A DNA stretch of 64,000 nucleotides from Bdellovibrionaceae bacterium UBA6502 (GTDB taxonomy: Bacteria > Bdellovibrionota > Bdellovibrionia > Bdellovibrionales > UBA840), in contig DJMA01000004.1 of NCBI GenBank assembly GCA_002436415.1, positions 1 through 64,000 of the forward strand, written 5' to 3'. A program made the translations under genes and the position numbers. Positions 1 through 9,708 of the stretch are shown in pieces; positions within the stretch are counted from its first letter, which is position 1, and the number at the start of each line of letters is the position of its first letter. A model generated the notes under the pieces. It did not search any database. It saw only the letters and a program-made list of their open reading frames with translations, and was not told the DNA's origin.

Positions 1-395
1 CACTTTTTTGAGAAAGAACCCGCTGAAAAATTCGTTTTAGGGGTTTAGTTTTGAAAAGTAATTTTACATTGTGACGTTTTTTGTATTTCGGGTGACTGTC
101 TTGGACTGGTCATTTTTTGGTGGGTATTCTTGCTTTGAACAGTGATTTGAGAAGGGTCGATATCTAGCTCAGAGCTTCGTCGAAATGGGCCTATGGTAAC
201 TATAAAAAAGATTTCCTTTTATCATCTAAAAAGTGGGTTTAAATCTTAAGGGAGGAGAGTTTTAAGAAACTGGCTTGCCAATCTCTTAAGCAGAGCGGCA
301 TTTTGGATAAAAATCTGTTCAATAAAGTTAATAATTACAACAACTTACCATTCTGAGAAGTTCTTTCAAAAAATCAATAAAGCTGAAATTTATGC
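1..395. other. Intergenic leader before rpmE
   Basis: No open reading frame with start, ribosome-binding site and plausible composition is visible on either strand. The stretch is AT-rich. In many bacteria rho lies directly upstream of rpmE, but nothing here resembles the end of rho, so the upstream neighbour is outside the window. Confidence 0.5.
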
Positions 396-424
396 TCGAC
401 AAATAAGCTCTAAACTCGTATAAG
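396..424 (+). promoter_or_regulatory. Sigma70-type promoter for rpmE
   Basis: TCGACA at 396-401 and TATAAG at 419-424 are separated by 17 bp. Each matches the housekeeping -35/-10 consensus at five of six positions. The expected transcript start near 431 leaves a short leader of about 20 nt before the rpmE Shine-Dalgarno sequence AAAAGGA. Confidence 0.55.
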
Positions 425-453
425 TCTAGCTTCGAATTAAAAAGGACGAAAAT

Positions 454-678
454 ATGAAAGCTGAAATTCATCCAACTTATTACGCTGATGCACAAGTAAC
501 TTGTGTTTGTGGAAACACGTTCAACACTGGTTCTACTCAAAAAGAACTTCACGTAGACATTTGTTCTGATTGCCACCCGTTTTTTACTGGTAAGCAAAAA
601 CTTCTAGATACAGAAGGTCGTGTAGATCGTTTTAACAAACGTTATGGCCAGTTCATGAAGGCGAAACAAAACAAGTAG
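454..678 (+). CDS. rpmE: 50S ribosomal protein L31 (zinc-binding type)
   Basis: Structural protein of the large ribosomal subunit that bridges to the small subunit. The 74-aa product begins MKAEIHPTY and has the four cysteines of the zinc-binding (C+) form of L31: C17 and C19 (CVC), C37 and C40 (CSDC). The family-typical HPFFTGKQK segment follows. The start is set by AAAAGGA seven bases upstream of ATG. A promoter at 396-424 and a terminator just after the stop suggest a single-gene transcript. In some bacteria C+ L31 is swapped for a zinc-free paralogue under zinc limitation; no such paralogue is in this window. Confidence 0.97.
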   Translation: MKAEIHPTYYADAQVTCVCGNTFNTGSTQKELHVDICSDCHPFFTGKQKLLDTEGRVDRFNKRYGQFMKAKQNK

Positions 679-701
679 CATCTACTACAATAAAAAAGAT
701 A

Positions 702-738
702 AAGAGCATAGGCATTCATGTCTGTGCTTTTTGTTTTT
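702..738 (+). terminator. Rho-independent terminator after rpmE
   Basis: AAGAGCATAG (702-711) can pair with CTGTGCTTTT (722-731) through a stem containing G-U wobbles, with a 10-nt loop. A T-rich run TTTTTGTTTTT follows. Confidence 0.6.
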
Positions 739-1051
739 GTGCTAAAGCTTCTTTAAAAGTAAAAGTACTAGCCAGGTGAGTTGTTAAAACTTACTGTTTT
801 TAATTATGTAAAGATTTGTCTTTAATTCTATCTGATTTGTATTCCTGAAAGCTTTTTACTCGGAACAGCAAAGCACTTAAATCAGCTTCAGCGAAATGAG
901 TTACAGCCAAAGCTTTTTTAAAAATCACCAAAATAGACAAAGTCACAATAATACTGAAAAATTAGTAAGCCGAACTTTGGGCTTTTCTTGCCAAATCTGC
1001 AATCCCTGGGTAGTTTAACTAGGTTTTACAGTCTCCGTTTCGAGGTAACTT
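739..1051. other. Intergenic region rpmE-prfA
   Basis: AT-rich, with no ORF and no recognised RNA or repeat. It presumably carries the promoter of the prfA-prmC-murA operon. No clear -35/-10 pair could be assigned. The prfA ribosome-binding site GAGGTAA is at its right end. Confidence 0.4.
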
Positions 1052-2122
1052 ATGTTTGATAAACTAAAGGGCGTTGAGTCCCGCTTTGAACAACTAAATA
1101 TCCAACTTCAAGACCCTGAGGTTACTCAGAATCAAGAAAAGTATCGCGCTTATATGAAAGAGTATGCTGATCTTGAGCCAGTAGTAAAAAGCTTTCGAGA
1201 GTATGAAAAACTAAAGAATGACATTGCTGGCAGTAAAGAGATCCTAGAAAATGAAAAGGATGAAGACCTTCGTGACATGGCAAAAGAAGAGTTGGCGGAA
1301 CTGCAAGATCGCATGCCAGCTCTTGAACAAGAGTTAAAACTCTTACTTCTTCCAAAAGATCCAAATGACGAAAAGAATGTGATTTTAGAGTTGCGAGCAG
1401 GAGCTGGTGGAGACGAAGCTAGTTTGTTTGCAGGGGAGCTTTTTAGAGCTTACCAATTCTATGCTCAGGAAAAGGGATGGAAGGTTGAGATCCTATCTTC
1501 ATCAGAGGGAACTGCGGGTGGCTTGAAAGAGGTTTCTGCTAGTATTCTTGGTGATCGAGTGTATTCGAGACTTAAATTTGAATCGGGTGTACATCGAGTA
1601 CAAAGGGTTCCTAAAACAGAATCTCAGGGGCGTGTGCATACCTCAACAATAACTGTTGCTGTTTTACCAGAGGCCGAAGAGGTTGAGGTTGATATTCAAC
1701 CTACAGATTTACGAATTGATGTATTCCGAGCGAGTGGAGCCGGTGGACAGCACGTTAACACCACTGATTCAGCAGTTCGAATCACTCACTTGCCAACCAA
1801 TATCGTTGTAAGTTGTCAGGATGAAAAGTCACAACATAAAAATAAAGCAAAAGCCATGAAGGTTTTGGCGGCCAGAATCTTAGCTGTACAGCAAGAAGAA
1901 GCGGCCAAAGAAAATGCTGAGCTTCGCTCGGCTCAGGTGGGAACCGGTGACCGTTCTGAGAGAATCAGAACTTATAACTTTCCACAATCTCGTGTTACAG
2001 ATCACCGTATTGGTCTAACACTTCATTCTTTGAGTGAAGTAATGGAAGGAAATATGGACCAGGTTGTAGAGCCAGTTATTACACACTACCAAACAGAAGC
2101 ACTTAAGGCACAACAGCAATGA
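1052..2122 (+). CDS. prfA: Peptide chain release factor 1
   Basis: RF1 recognises UAA and UAG stop codons in the ribosomal A site and triggers peptide release. The 356-aa protein has family-typical length. The stop-codon recognition tripeptide is PKT at about 187-189 (the PxT type of RF1, not the SPF of RF2). The universal GGQ catalytic loop is at about 231-233. The N-terminal part is the helical domain. The Gln of GGQ is normally N5-methylated by PrmC, which is encoded by the next gene with a 4-bp ATGA overlap, so the two are translationally coupled. GAGGTAA before the ATG sets the start. Confidence 0.98.
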   Translation: MFDKLKGVESRFEQLNIQLQDPEVTQNQEKYRAYMKEYADLEPVVKSFREYEKLKNDIAGSKEILENEKDEDLRDMAKEELAELQDRMPALEQELKLLLLPKDPNDEKNVILELRAGAGGDEASLFAGELFRAYQFYAQEKGWKVEILSSSEGTAGGLKEVSASILGDRVYSRLKFESGVHRVQRVPKTESQGRVHTSTITVAVLPEAEEVEVDIQPTDLRIDVFRASGAGGQHVNTTDSAVRITHLPTNIVVSCQDEKSQHKNKAKAMKVLAARILAVQQEEAAKENAELRSAQVGTGDRSERIRTYNFPQSRVTDHRIGLTLHSLSEVMEGNMDQVVEPVITHYQTEALKAQQQ

Positions 2123-3441
2123 TCTTGAGAGAAGTACTTAGCAAAACTAAAGATCATTTCACAAAATTAGGTTTTGCATCGGCAAAGGTTGATTCCGAGC
2201 TATTACTAGCCACAGCACTTGGTTGGAAACGTTTGGATTTGTACTTAAAACAAGAATACCCTCTTAGCGACAAAGAATTAAACGATTGTCGTGAGATGGT
2301 TCGTCGTAGATCAAAGGGCGAACCGGTAGCGTATATCTTAGGTTACAAAGACTTTTATAGCATTCAGCTTAAAGTAGCTGCTGGAGTTTTAATTCCCAGA
2401 CCAGAAACAGAGCATTTAGTAGATGAAGCAATAAACCATTGTAAGGAAACAGGTCTTGCTAATCCGGTGGTATTAGATTTGGGCTCAGGAAGTGGTTGCG
2501 TTGGCTTAGCGGTTGCCAAAGAAATTCCAAATTCTTTGGTGGTTTTGGTGGAAAAATCAGAAGCGGCTTTCAAGATATTATTAGAAAATGTAAAGTTAAA
2601 TAATCTCGAGGAGCAAGTCATTGCAATTAATTCGTCGGTAGAAGATTTTAGCGATGATGTTTTAAAAGCAGCTCTTTCCGAGTATTATAAAAAATTTCCT
2701 CATAAAGCAGAGGAAGTCGTTGAACTTAAGGTATCCGATAAACATAAATTAGAAAACTCCGAAGACTCTCCTGAGCTTTTGCAAAAGCCTCATGAGTTGG
2801 AAGAGCAAGAAGTTGAGCTTGTTAGTGATGAAGTTGCACTCGAACAAGTAGACAACAACGAGCAGTCTTCTTTTGAAGAGCCTGTTTTTGAAACAGAATA
2901 TAGTCTTGATCGTTCACAAACACAGGAAGAGGAATCTCTTAATTTTAATTCAAAGAGTGAACTTAATTCACGTACAGATGATTATCAGGTCAATAATGAT
3001 GCTATATCTGTTGATAAAGCTGAGGACTTTGTGAATAGCGCAAAAGACCAAATCGCAAAACTTAAAATCAGTGACATGAGTTCTCGATCTGTTTCAAGAG
3101 ATTCTCTAAGAAAAAGCTTTCCAGCAATTTTTGATATAGTTTTGTCAAATCCTCCTTACATTGAACATGGTGATAAAGCCTTAGCTCAAGATGTTTTAGA
3201 ATTTGAACCATCTGAAGCATTGTTTGCCGAAGAACAGGGGACACAATTTTACAGAACATGGCCTGACCATATTCAAAGCTTCTTAAAACCAAAATCTCTT
3301 TTGGCATTTGAGATTGGCTTTGAACAGGGGCAGCAGGTATCAGATATATTCAAAGCAAAGAGCTTTCTTAATAATACAAGTATCATAAAAGACTATTCAG
3401 CAAATGATCGAATCATCAGAGCCTACAGCAAAGGGGAGTAA
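2119..3441 (+). CDS. prmC: Release factor glutamine methyltransferase with large insertion
   Basis: SAM-dependent enzyme that methylates the Gln of the GGQ motif of release factors. Its ATG overlaps the prfA stop. SAM motif I (VLDLGSGSG) is near 118-126 and the catalytic NPPY motif is at 344-347. In E. coli PrmC (277 aa) NPPY lies near 183, so this 440-aa protein carries roughly 150 extra residues. They lie between the strand after the SAM acidic loop (about 185) and NPPY. The insertion is acidic, Glu/Ser/Asn-rich and probably disordered, from about residue 189 to 335. The reading frame is continuous, and both flanks are good PrmC sequence, so this is an insertion rather than an assembly error or frameshift. 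Confidence 0.95.
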   Translation: MILREVLSKTKDHFTKLGFASAKVDSELLLATALGWKRLDLYLKQEYPLSDKELNDCREMVRRRSKGEPVAYILGYKDFYSIQLKVAAGVLIPRPETEHLVDEAINHCKETGLANPVVLDLGSGSGCVGLAVAKEIPNSLVVLVEKSEAAFKILLENVKLNNLEEQVIAINSSVEDFSDDVLKAALSEYYKKFPHKAEEVVELKVSDKHKLENSEDSPELLQKPHELEEQEVELVSDEVALEQVDNNEQSSFEEPVFETEYSLDRSQTQEEESLNFNSKSELNSRTDDYQVNNDAISVDKAEDFVNSAKDQIAKLKISDMSSRSVSRDSLRKSFPAIFDIVLSNPPYIEHGDKALAQDVLEFEPSEALFAEEQGTQFYRTWPDHIQSFLKPKSLLAFEIGFEQGQQVSDIFKAKSFLNNTSIIKDYSANDRIIRAYSKGE

Positions 3442-3443
3442 GT

Positions 3444-4703
3444 GTGGATAAAATAGTAATCAAAGGCGGAGCCAAGTTAAGCGGGTCTGTTTCAGCATCT
3501 GGAGCGAAGAATTCAGTTTTACCCTTAATGTTTTCAACACTTTTGTGTGATGGGGAACATGAGTTTTCAAATGTTCCAAAGTTAGCGGATGTGCATTCGG
3601 CTTGTAAGCTCCTGAGTGAGCTAGGGGCTGAATGTAAACACGATGGAACCAATATGAGCATCTCCGTATCAAAAGCTCCAAGCATTGAAGCTAGATATGA
3701 TTTAGTAAGAAAAATGAGAGCTTCCGTTTTATCCTTAGGGCCATTGCTAGCTAGATATGGTGAGGCGGTTGTTAGTTTACCTGGTGGGTGTGCAATTGGT
3801 ACTCGACCGATTGATCTTCACATCGATGGAATGAAAGCTCTTGGTGCTGAAATTGAAATTAAGAACGGTTATGTAATCGCCAAGGGAAAATTAAAAGGTG
3901 GAAATATTTTGTTCGATACCACAACGGTTGGTGGAACAGAAAATGTTTTAATGGCTGCGGTATTGGCGGAAGGCGTGACTTATATAGAAAATGCTGCCAA
4001 AGAACCGGAGGTTGTTGATCTTGCTGAGTATCTCATGAAAATGGGAGCGCGGATTGAAGGAGCAGGGACTAGCATTATTCGGGTGGAAGGTGTTAAGGAC
4101 TTAAAAGCAGCAAAACACAAAGTTATACCTGACCGAATCGAAGCGGGCACATTATTGATTGCGGGTGCCATTACCGGTGGAAAAGTTCGCGTAAATGATT
4201 GTGTACCAGAGCATTTGGATGCCTTAATGGCAAAGATGAGAGAGGCTGGTTTTAAGTTTGAAGTGGGAGATAACTTTATCGAAGTTCAAGAGTGTCAGGC
4301 TTGGAAAGGAATTGATTTAACTACAACTCCGCATCCAGGTTTCCCAACCGACTTGCAGGCTCAATTCATGGCACTAATGACACAAGCTGCAGGCTCTAGC
4401 GTTATCACTGAATCGATTTTTGAAAACAGATTTATGCATGTTCCAGAGCTGAAAAGATTAGGTGCTAATATTCAGCCTAAAACTCGTGTAGCAATTGTTA
4501 AGAACATAGAGGCTCCACTTAAAGGAGCTCCTGTAATGGCGACAGATCTTCGCGCTAGCGCAAGTTTGGTTTTGGCTGGATTAGTTGCTGAGGGACAAAC
4601 AGAAGTAAAACGAGTTTATCATTTAGATCGTGGTTACGATGATTTAGAGGGAAAATTGAGGTCTCTTGGTGCGCAGGTCGAGAGGCGAGCTGACGACCAA
4701 TAG
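3444..4703 (+). CDS. murA: UDP-N-acetylglucosamine 1-carboxyvinyltransferase
   Basis: Cytoplasmic enzyme that transfers enolpyruvate from PEP to UDP-GlcNAc, the first committed step of peptidoglycan synthesis. The 419-aa length is normal. The active-site loop contains GGCAIGTRP with Cys116, the residue alkylated by fosfomycin, so this MurA should be fosfomycin-sensitive. The start is GTG, two bases after the prmC stop, preceded by AAGGGGAG at 3431-3438. It forms the end of the prfA-prmC-murA operon and is followed by a strong terminator. A FosA-like protein is encoded elsewhere in the window (37728-38129). Confidence 0.98.
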   Translation: MDKIVIKGGAKLSGSVSASGAKNSVLPLMFSTLLCDGEHEFSNVPKLADVHSACKLLSELGAECKHDGTNMSISVSKAPSIEARYDLVRKMRASVLSLGPLLARYGEAVVSLPGGCAIGTRPIDLHIDGMKALGAEIEIKNGYVIAKGKLKGGNILFDTTTVGGTENVLMAAVLAEGVTYIENAAKEPEVVDLAEYLMKMGARIEGAGTSIIRVEGVKDLKAAKHKVIPDRIEAGTLLIAGAITGGKVRVNDCVPEHLDALMAKMREAGFKFEVGDNFIEVQECQAWKGIDLTTTPHPGFPTDLQAQFMALMTQAAGSSVITESIFENRFMHVPELKRLGANIQPKTRVAIVKNIEAPLKGAPVMATDLRASASLVLAGLVAEGQTEVKRVYHLDRGYDDLEGKLRSLGAQVERRADDQ

Positions 4704-4750
4704 CTGGTCCATAAAATTTTATTAAAAAAATATCACAGATTAAGTACAAT

Positions 4751-4781
4751 AAGTTGGTAAGAACTCTTACCAACTTTTTTT
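4751..4781 (+). terminator. Rho-independent terminator after murA
   Basis: Perfect 11-bp stem AAGTTGGTAAG (4751-4761) with CTTACCAACTT (4766-4776), a 4-nt loop AACT, then a T7 run. It ends the prfA-prmC-murA transcript. Confidence 0.92.
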
Positions 4782-4815
4782 GTAATGCTAGCCTGCAATA
4801 ATGAAGGAACGATAT

Positions 4816-5151
4816 ATGGATGACTGCATATTTTGTAAAATCGTCGACAAACAAATTTCAAGTAATATTGTCTTTGAAAACGCTAAGGTATTGGGGTTTC
4901 TAGACATTGAACCATCTCATGAGATGCATGTTTTATTTGTACCTAAGAAACATGTTTCAAGTTTACATGAGCTTGACCCAAATGACATAGGGCTTATTAG
5001 TGACCTTTATGCCGCAGCATTAGAGTTTTCTAAAAAAGAAGGTTTAAGCCATCACAGAACATTGATTAATACTGGCGAGCCTTTTCAAGAAGTCTTTCAC
5101 GTGCACCTTCACTTATTGAGTGGGAATCGGTTAAAATCACGACACAATTAG
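4816..5151 (+). CDS. HIT family nucleotide-binding hydrolase
   Basis: Histidine-triad protein of the bacterial HinT-like group, small cytosolic nucleoside phosphoramidase/hydrolase enzymes. The signature His-phi-His-phi-His is seen as HVHLHLL near the C-terminus, with an early CIFCKI segment typical of the family. An upstream in-frame ATG exists at 4801, but AAGGAAC (4804-4810) is well placed for the ATG at 4816 and would lie inside the coding region otherwise, so 4816 is preferred (111 aa). It lies just after the murA terminator and is probably transcribed alone. Confidence 0.9.
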   Translation: MDDCIFCKIVDKQISSNIVFENAKVLGFLDIEPSHEMHVLFVPKKHVSSLHELDPNDIGLISDLYAAALEFSKKEGLSHHRTLINTGEPFQEVFHVHLHLLSGNRLKSRHN

Positions 5152-5190
5152 GATTAGTTTTTAATTTAACTGAGATTCAGCTTACACAAA

Positions 5191-5222
5191 CAAAAAAAGC
5201 CCAAAGAGAAATCTCCTGGGCT
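5191..5222 (-). terminator. Terminator for the 5312-5959 gene
   Basis: AGCCCA (5198-5203) pairs with TGGGCT (5217-5222), and an inner GAGA/TCTC helix can extend the stem. The A7 tract on the left becomes a U-tract on the minus strand, so it terminates leftward transcription. Confidence 0.8.
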
Positions 5223-5311
5223 CAAATATTAATTAGACTTTAGCTCTGAATATTAACAACGAGTGTTTGTTGAAGTACTATCGGTATTATCTGAGATAGT
5301 AATTTATATTC

Positions 5312-5959
5312 TTACCAGTAATAGAAGTAATATACAGAAGATACTTTATATTCATTGGTGTCTCCAACTTGGTTTTCAATTACCTTTTTGACGATAATTT
5401 CATTGTTTTTGGAAACTCTGTAGGTAGTAGTCACCTTATTTCTTTCAATATCAATCCCCTTATAAGTAGGGTCTTTATAAATGTATGAGTTGATTGATAC
5501 GATTAGCCCATCTTCATTTTCATGCATGTGAACCCCTTTAGGCATTTTTTCTGGATGAATGTGAGGAGGGTAATCACTGGCGTCGACCAAGGTAAAAGTT
5601 TCGTTAGATTGAGGGAGTAGGACTTGTGCATAGATTTTATCAACAACTGTTTCTTTTTCCTTTTTTGGGAATAAAGGACCTCCATCATTGCGAGCAGGGT
5701 GGTGTGTTAATTTGGCAATAGTCGTCAATATTAGGTAAACATCTCCTTCTCTTACTGAAACTTTAACATCTTCCTTGTCTATCCAATCGATTGTGCGATA
5801 TGGCCCAGTATTAGCTACCTGGTCTAGCTTAGCTGGTTGTGCTTCTTGGAAAGCTCTTTCTAAAGTCTTAAAAGGCATTTCTCTGGTGACAAAGTCCAAT
5901 GAAAACGCATTGCTGTTGAAACTCAGTAAAGCCACTAGGCATAATAAAATATTTTTCAT
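5312..5959 (-). CDS. Exported protein of unknown function
   Basis: The 215-aa product starts with a typical Sec signal peptide (MKNILLC, hydrophobic core, likely cleavage after NAFS). The mature part is rich in beta-prone and charged segments and ends with an aromatic SVYYFYYW tail. No family is recognised and there is no visible catalytic motif. It is probably periplasmic or outer-membrane associated. It stands alone between a minus-strand terminator and a divergent operon. Confidence 0.75.
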   Translation of the reverse strand: MKNILLCLVALLSFNSNAFSLDFVTREMPFKTLERAFQEAQPAKLDQVANTGPYRTIDWIDKEDVKVSVREGDVYLILTTIAKLTHHPARNDGGPLFPKKEKETVVDKIYAQVLLPQSNETFTLVDASDYPPHIHPEKMPKGVHMHENEDGLIVSINSYIYKDPTYKGIDIERNKVTTTYRVSKNNEIIVKKVIENQVGDTNEYKVSSVYYFYYW

Positions 5960-6313
5960 AAATTTCCCCTTTTTAAATCTTCGTACCGGATCGGAACCGA
6001 TGAAGCAAAGAAAGCCATTAATATAAGTAAATTGTATTTATTATCAGGATCAAACTTTGTAGCAATTTCTTTGGCGTAGGGCACAATTCCAAAATGATTG
6101 GTCTTCTGTTTATGAGTACCTAGCTCTTGCCAGCAAGACTTGGTTTTTCAACTTCACTGAAACACTTTGTCAGGACCTAAACCTCACCAACTAGAACCAA
6201 AGTCTTGGGGCTAAGAATTTAGCTATACAGAAGGCTTGAAACATCAAAGAATATTCAACAATTTTCAGTATTTAAGTGTCACAGGCTTGGCCTTAAATTA
6301 TCCTAATAACTCG
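5960..6313. other. Divergent intergenic region
   Basis: Separates the leftward secreted-protein gene from the rightward TPR operon and must hold both promoters. Only a small ATCGG-AA-CCGAT palindrome near 5994 is visible. No confident -35/-10 pair was found. Confidence 0.35.
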
Positions 6314-9300
6314 ATGGCAGCTAAGTATTTACGATGGACAATTAAAACATCTGCAGGGAAAGTTTTTGGACCTTACACAAAAACGATTATTTTCAGTTTA
6401 ATTCAAAAGGGTGCTCTTGCGGGAACTGAGCAAATGGCTGAGTATCCTGGTGGAGAGTATGTTTCTATATCTCAGTCTGCAGAGTTTTATGATCAGTTTT
6501 TAGAGGCCTGGGAGTCAGAGATTGAGCCCCTTTCTGAAGAGAGAAAGGTGGAGGAGTTAGATCGCGCAACGCAAATCGATCTTGAATCGGAAGAGAAAAA
6601 ATTTGGTGGCGATGATCCTTTGACCCAAGTTAGGATTAGCAAAAAGAAAATTAAAGAGGCTAGTAAAAAATCAGTCGAAGTAGAAATAGATCCATCAGAT
6701 GAGTCTTTGGATGATGTTGAATTAGAGAATCCAGATCAGAGAAACTATAAGGACACTCAAGAAGGCTCTTCTTCATTTGATCCTGGAATTAATCATGAAG
6801 ATGCACAGTCCATTTCTTTTATTGACGATGTGAGTTTGCGAGCTAACACCAATACTTGGACAAACGAAGAAGACTCAAAATATGGCAAGGCTGTCAAAGA
6901 GGGGAGCTTCAACCCTGGTGGTGAACATGAGTCTTTTTCAAAGCAACAGATGCGAGAAAAAACTCAATCTGGAGCGGCAAAGCCTAAAAAGAAAGAATAC
7001 GTTCGGATTGATGATAGAACTAAAAAATCAAAAACCTACGCGGATCCTAAGTTTAAAATACTAGTTGTCTTCATTGCCGTAATTTTTGCAGCCTTACTGT
7101 ATGATGATCATCCTGCAGAAAAAATTAGAAACGCTCAAAAAGTGCAGTTCAAGCCAATCGTGTTATCGAAAAAAATTGAAAAGTTATCACGTAAAAAGTG
7201 GTTGGCCATCAAAACCGACGCCCTTAAACTTATGCAGCAAGATACCTTTTCCAATTACAACGAAGCGATGAACTTGTTGGTATCAAGTATAAATAAACAC
7301 GGCCCAGATGTAGAGAGCATCGGCCTACTTTGCACTTGTTATCATGAAATTTGGCCTTATTCAGAACAAAATGTAAAAGATCTTTCGGCAATGTCAAAAG
7401 CAACCCAGCTAGTGAGTGGAAGAAACATTGCCGGTATTGCCACTGCGAATTGTCGATCGGTGCAATTTCTCTTGGCTGGTAATCCAAAAGCTGCCGAGCA
7501 GGTTTTGAATAGCTCACTAGAGCAATATCCCAATGTTGCAACCTTTTATGATTTAAAAGCACATATAATGATGATTGAAGGAAAGAAGGATTTAGCCTCG
7601 GCTTTTTGGCGTAAAGCAGTGGATTTGTGGCCGCAGTGGAAAAAGCCGCATTTTTGGGTGGCTAATAATCAAAAATCTAACGGTCAATACGAAGACGCCC
7701 AAGCTAGCTACCAGCTTTTGTTTAATCAAGGTGATTTTCATCGTTTAGCTGCGATAGAATTTGCTGAGACAGAGGTTTTCCAAAATGGTGATCTCAGTTA
7801 TGCAGAAGAACTAATAAACCAAGCCTCTAATGAAAAAACACTTTTGCCTCGTAAATGGAGAAGTAAATCTTTTTATGTTTTGTCTGTAATAGCAGCGAGT
7901 AAAGGCGAGCGAGACCAAGCAATTGTTTATGCTAAAAGAAGTTATGAGCTAGATACAAAAAACAATGTGGCACGGGTCTATCTAACTCAGCTCGCAGGCA
8001 GAGAGGTGTTATCTAGTCTGTTTAGAACGGAACGAGAGTTGGTTGAAAATGGAGATTTGTTTTTTGGTCAAAAAAATTTTGTGGCAGCTCAAGCAGAGTT
8101 TAAAGCTGCTTTTGAACTAAACAATGAAAATGTTCGAGCTGGAATTAAGGCGGCGGAGTCTTTGTGGAATCTCAACCAAGGAGATGAAGCAATTCGTTGG
8201 CTCGGATTGGTCTTACAAAAAAATCCTAAAAGTGTCGACGCGATGTTGGTTTTGGGTGAATATTTGATAGAAAGGTTTCGGTTTACTGAAGCCATCAATC
8301 ATTTGAAGAAAGCAAAAAGTTTAGCAAAAAATGATTATCGAGTTATTAGGTCTTATGCGCACTATGAATTTAAACGAATGAATTTGCCAGCGGCAAAAGA
8401 CTATAGTGAAAAAGCGATTCGGGTGTACGATAGTGACATTCAATCTCATATCATTTTGTCTGAATCACTATTGCTTTTGGGTGCTACAGATCAGGCTTAT
8501 AAAACCATTGCTAGAGCAGTATCTTTGGAGCCATTAAACGTCGAGGCACAAGCTACATATGCAAAGGTATTAGCTAGTTTTCAAGGGGCGACTACAGGTG
8601 AAAAATACATTTTAAACCTCATCAACACCTATCCATCAATTATGGAATACAGAGTTGCATTGGCAAAAATATATTTAATGGATAATCAAATAGAAAAGGC
8701 CAAGGGTGTTTTAATTCCGATCACGCAAGTAAGATCAGACTATAAACCAGCCTTCATGAATTTGGCGGAAGCCTATTACCAAGAAGAGAGAGCAACAGAG
8801 GCCTTAGAGGCTTATTTAAATGCGGCCAGTTTAGATCCAACGGATGCAGAACCATTGGTTCGAGTCGGTTTAATCTACCAAGCCACCAACAAAGCCTTTG
8901 AAGCGATCACTCAATACGAGCGAGCCATAAAGATTAACTCCAACTACCCAAGGCTGTATTACTATTTAGGAACGGCCTACTTAGAAGCAAAAAGACCTAA
9001 AGAAGCATTGGCACAGGCGATGATTGAAAGAAGGAACAACCCATTAATTGCAGATTCCTATTTGTTGGCCGGGGATGCTTATCGTGATTTAGGGAACTAC
9101 AATAAAGCCATCGAGGAGTATCGCTCTGCCATTCAGAAAAGACCACAAAGTGCAGAAATTTATGTGAAGCTAGCAATATGCTATCGCTTGATCGGAAACC
9201 TTGATGTGGCCGAAACAATGCTAGCAACAGCAACGGCTAAACAAAGCGGCTATGCTGAGATTTACCGAGAAACGGGTGAAATTCTAGAAAAAAGAAATCA

Positions 9301-9400
9301 AAACTTTGAAGCGGTGGAAGCTTACCGACGCTATTTAGGCTTGAAGCCAAACGCAAAAGATGCTGATATGGTTAGACGGCGTATCCAACAACTGGAGTAG
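6314..9400 (+). CDS. GYF_2-like and TPR-repeat membrane protein
   Basis: Large scaffold-type protein of about 1028 aa. The N-terminal 60 residues (RWTIKTSAGKVFGPYT...) resemble the GYF_2 domain common in deltaproteobacterial and Bdellovibrio multidomain proteins. An acidic, low-complexity linker of about 180 residues follows. One transmembrane helix (KFKILVVFIAVIFAALLYDD) lies about 250 residues in. The rest is many tandem TPR repeats, for example A-x-x-x-Y-x-x-A-I patterns, presumably periplasmic. The start is uncertain: a TTG at 6236 would add 26 unconserved residues. The ATG at 6314 sits right before the GYF_2-like domain but lacks a clear Shine-Dalgarno. It heads an operon with the small membrane protein and serS. 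Confidence 0.8.
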   Translation: MAAKYLRWTIKTSAGKVFGPYTKTIIFSLIQKGALAGTEQMAEYPGGEYVSISQSAEFYDQFLEAWESEIEPLSEERKVEELDRATQIDLESEEKKFGGDDPLTQVRISKKKIKEASKKSVEVEIDPSDESLDDVELENPDQRNYKDTQEGSSSFDPGINHEDAQSISFIDDVSLRANTNTWTNEEDSKYGKAVKEGSFNPGGEHESFSKQQMREKTQSGAAKPKKKEYVRIDDRTKKSKTYADPKFKILVVFIAVIFAALLYDDHPAEKIRNAQKVQFKPIVLSKKIEKLSRKKWLAIKTDALKLMQQDTFSNYNEAMNLLVSSINKHGPDVESIGLLCTCYHEIWPYSEQNVKDLSAMSKATQLVSGRNIAGIATANCRSVQFLLAGNPKAAEQVLNSSLEQYPNVATFYDLKAHIMMIEGKKDLASAFWRKAVDLWPQWKKPHFWVANNQKSNGQYEDAQASYQLLFNQGDFHRLAAIEFAETEVFQNGDLSYAEELINQASNEKTLLPRKWRSKSFYVLSVIAASKGERDQAIVYAKRSYELDTKNNVARVYLTQLAGREVLSSLFRTERELVENGDLFFGQKNFVAAQAEFKAAFELNNENVRAGIKAAESLWNLNQGDEAIRWLGLVLQKNPKSVDAMLVLGEYLIERFRFTEAINHLKKAKSLAKNDYRVIRSYAHYEFKRMNLPAAKDYSEKAIRVYDSDIQSHIILSESLLLLGATDQAYKTIARAVSLEPLNVEAQATYAKVLASFQGATTGEKYILNLINTYPSIMEYRVALAKIYLMDNQIEKAKGVLIPITQVRSDYKPAFMNLAEAYYQEERATEALEAYLNAASLDPTDAEPLVRVGLIYQATNKAFEAITQYERAIKINSNYPRLYYYLGTAYLEAKRPKEALAQAMIERRNNPLIADSYLLAGDAYRDLGNYNKAIEEYRSAIQKRPQSAEIYVKLAICYRLIGNLDVAETMLATATAKQSGYAEIYRETGEILEKRNQNFEAVEAYRRYLGLKPNAKDADMVRRRIQQLE

Positions 9401-9402
9401 AG

Positions 9403-9699
9403 ATGGCACAATTGTTAGACCAAGTACAAATTCGTTTGAGAGGATCATCTACGAGCTTAGGTTTGATTCTGGTTAAAGTACTTTCCGGAGCAATTTATGG
9501 TTTAACCATCACCCTAATTTTTGAAGAGATTTTTGCCTATGGCCATTTTGCTTTTTGGTTTGTATTAATTGCAAACTTACTAATCTTTATGAAGGTAACA
9601 AAGAAGTGGAACTTCGTTGGAGTCTTGATCTTAGATTTATTTTTGGTATTAGTAGGTATGATTTTGCGTATGTATGTTTTAATTGCGCCAGGAGCCTAG
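9403..9699 (+). CDS. Small polytopic membrane protein, unknown
   Basis: A 98-aa protein with about three hydrophobic helices (LGLILVKVLSGAIYGLTITL, then FAFWFVLIANLLIF, then FVGVLILDLFLVLVGMILRM). It starts two bases after the TPR-protein stop and ends 9 bp before serS, so it is in the same operon. No family is recognised. The tight spacing to the TPR membrane protein suggests, as inference only, that they act together in the inner membrane. Confidence 0.7.
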   Translation: MAQLLDQVQIRLRGSSTSLGLILVKVLSGAIYGLTITLIFEEIFAYGHFAFWFVLIANLLIFMKVTKKWNFVGVLILDLFLVLVGMILRMYVLIAPGA

Positions 9700-9708
9700 G
9701 ATCTAAGC

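Noticed and set aside
328..597. Minus-strand ORF opposite rpmE
   Set aside because: Overlaps the confident rpmE gene and has no ribosome-binding site or domain.
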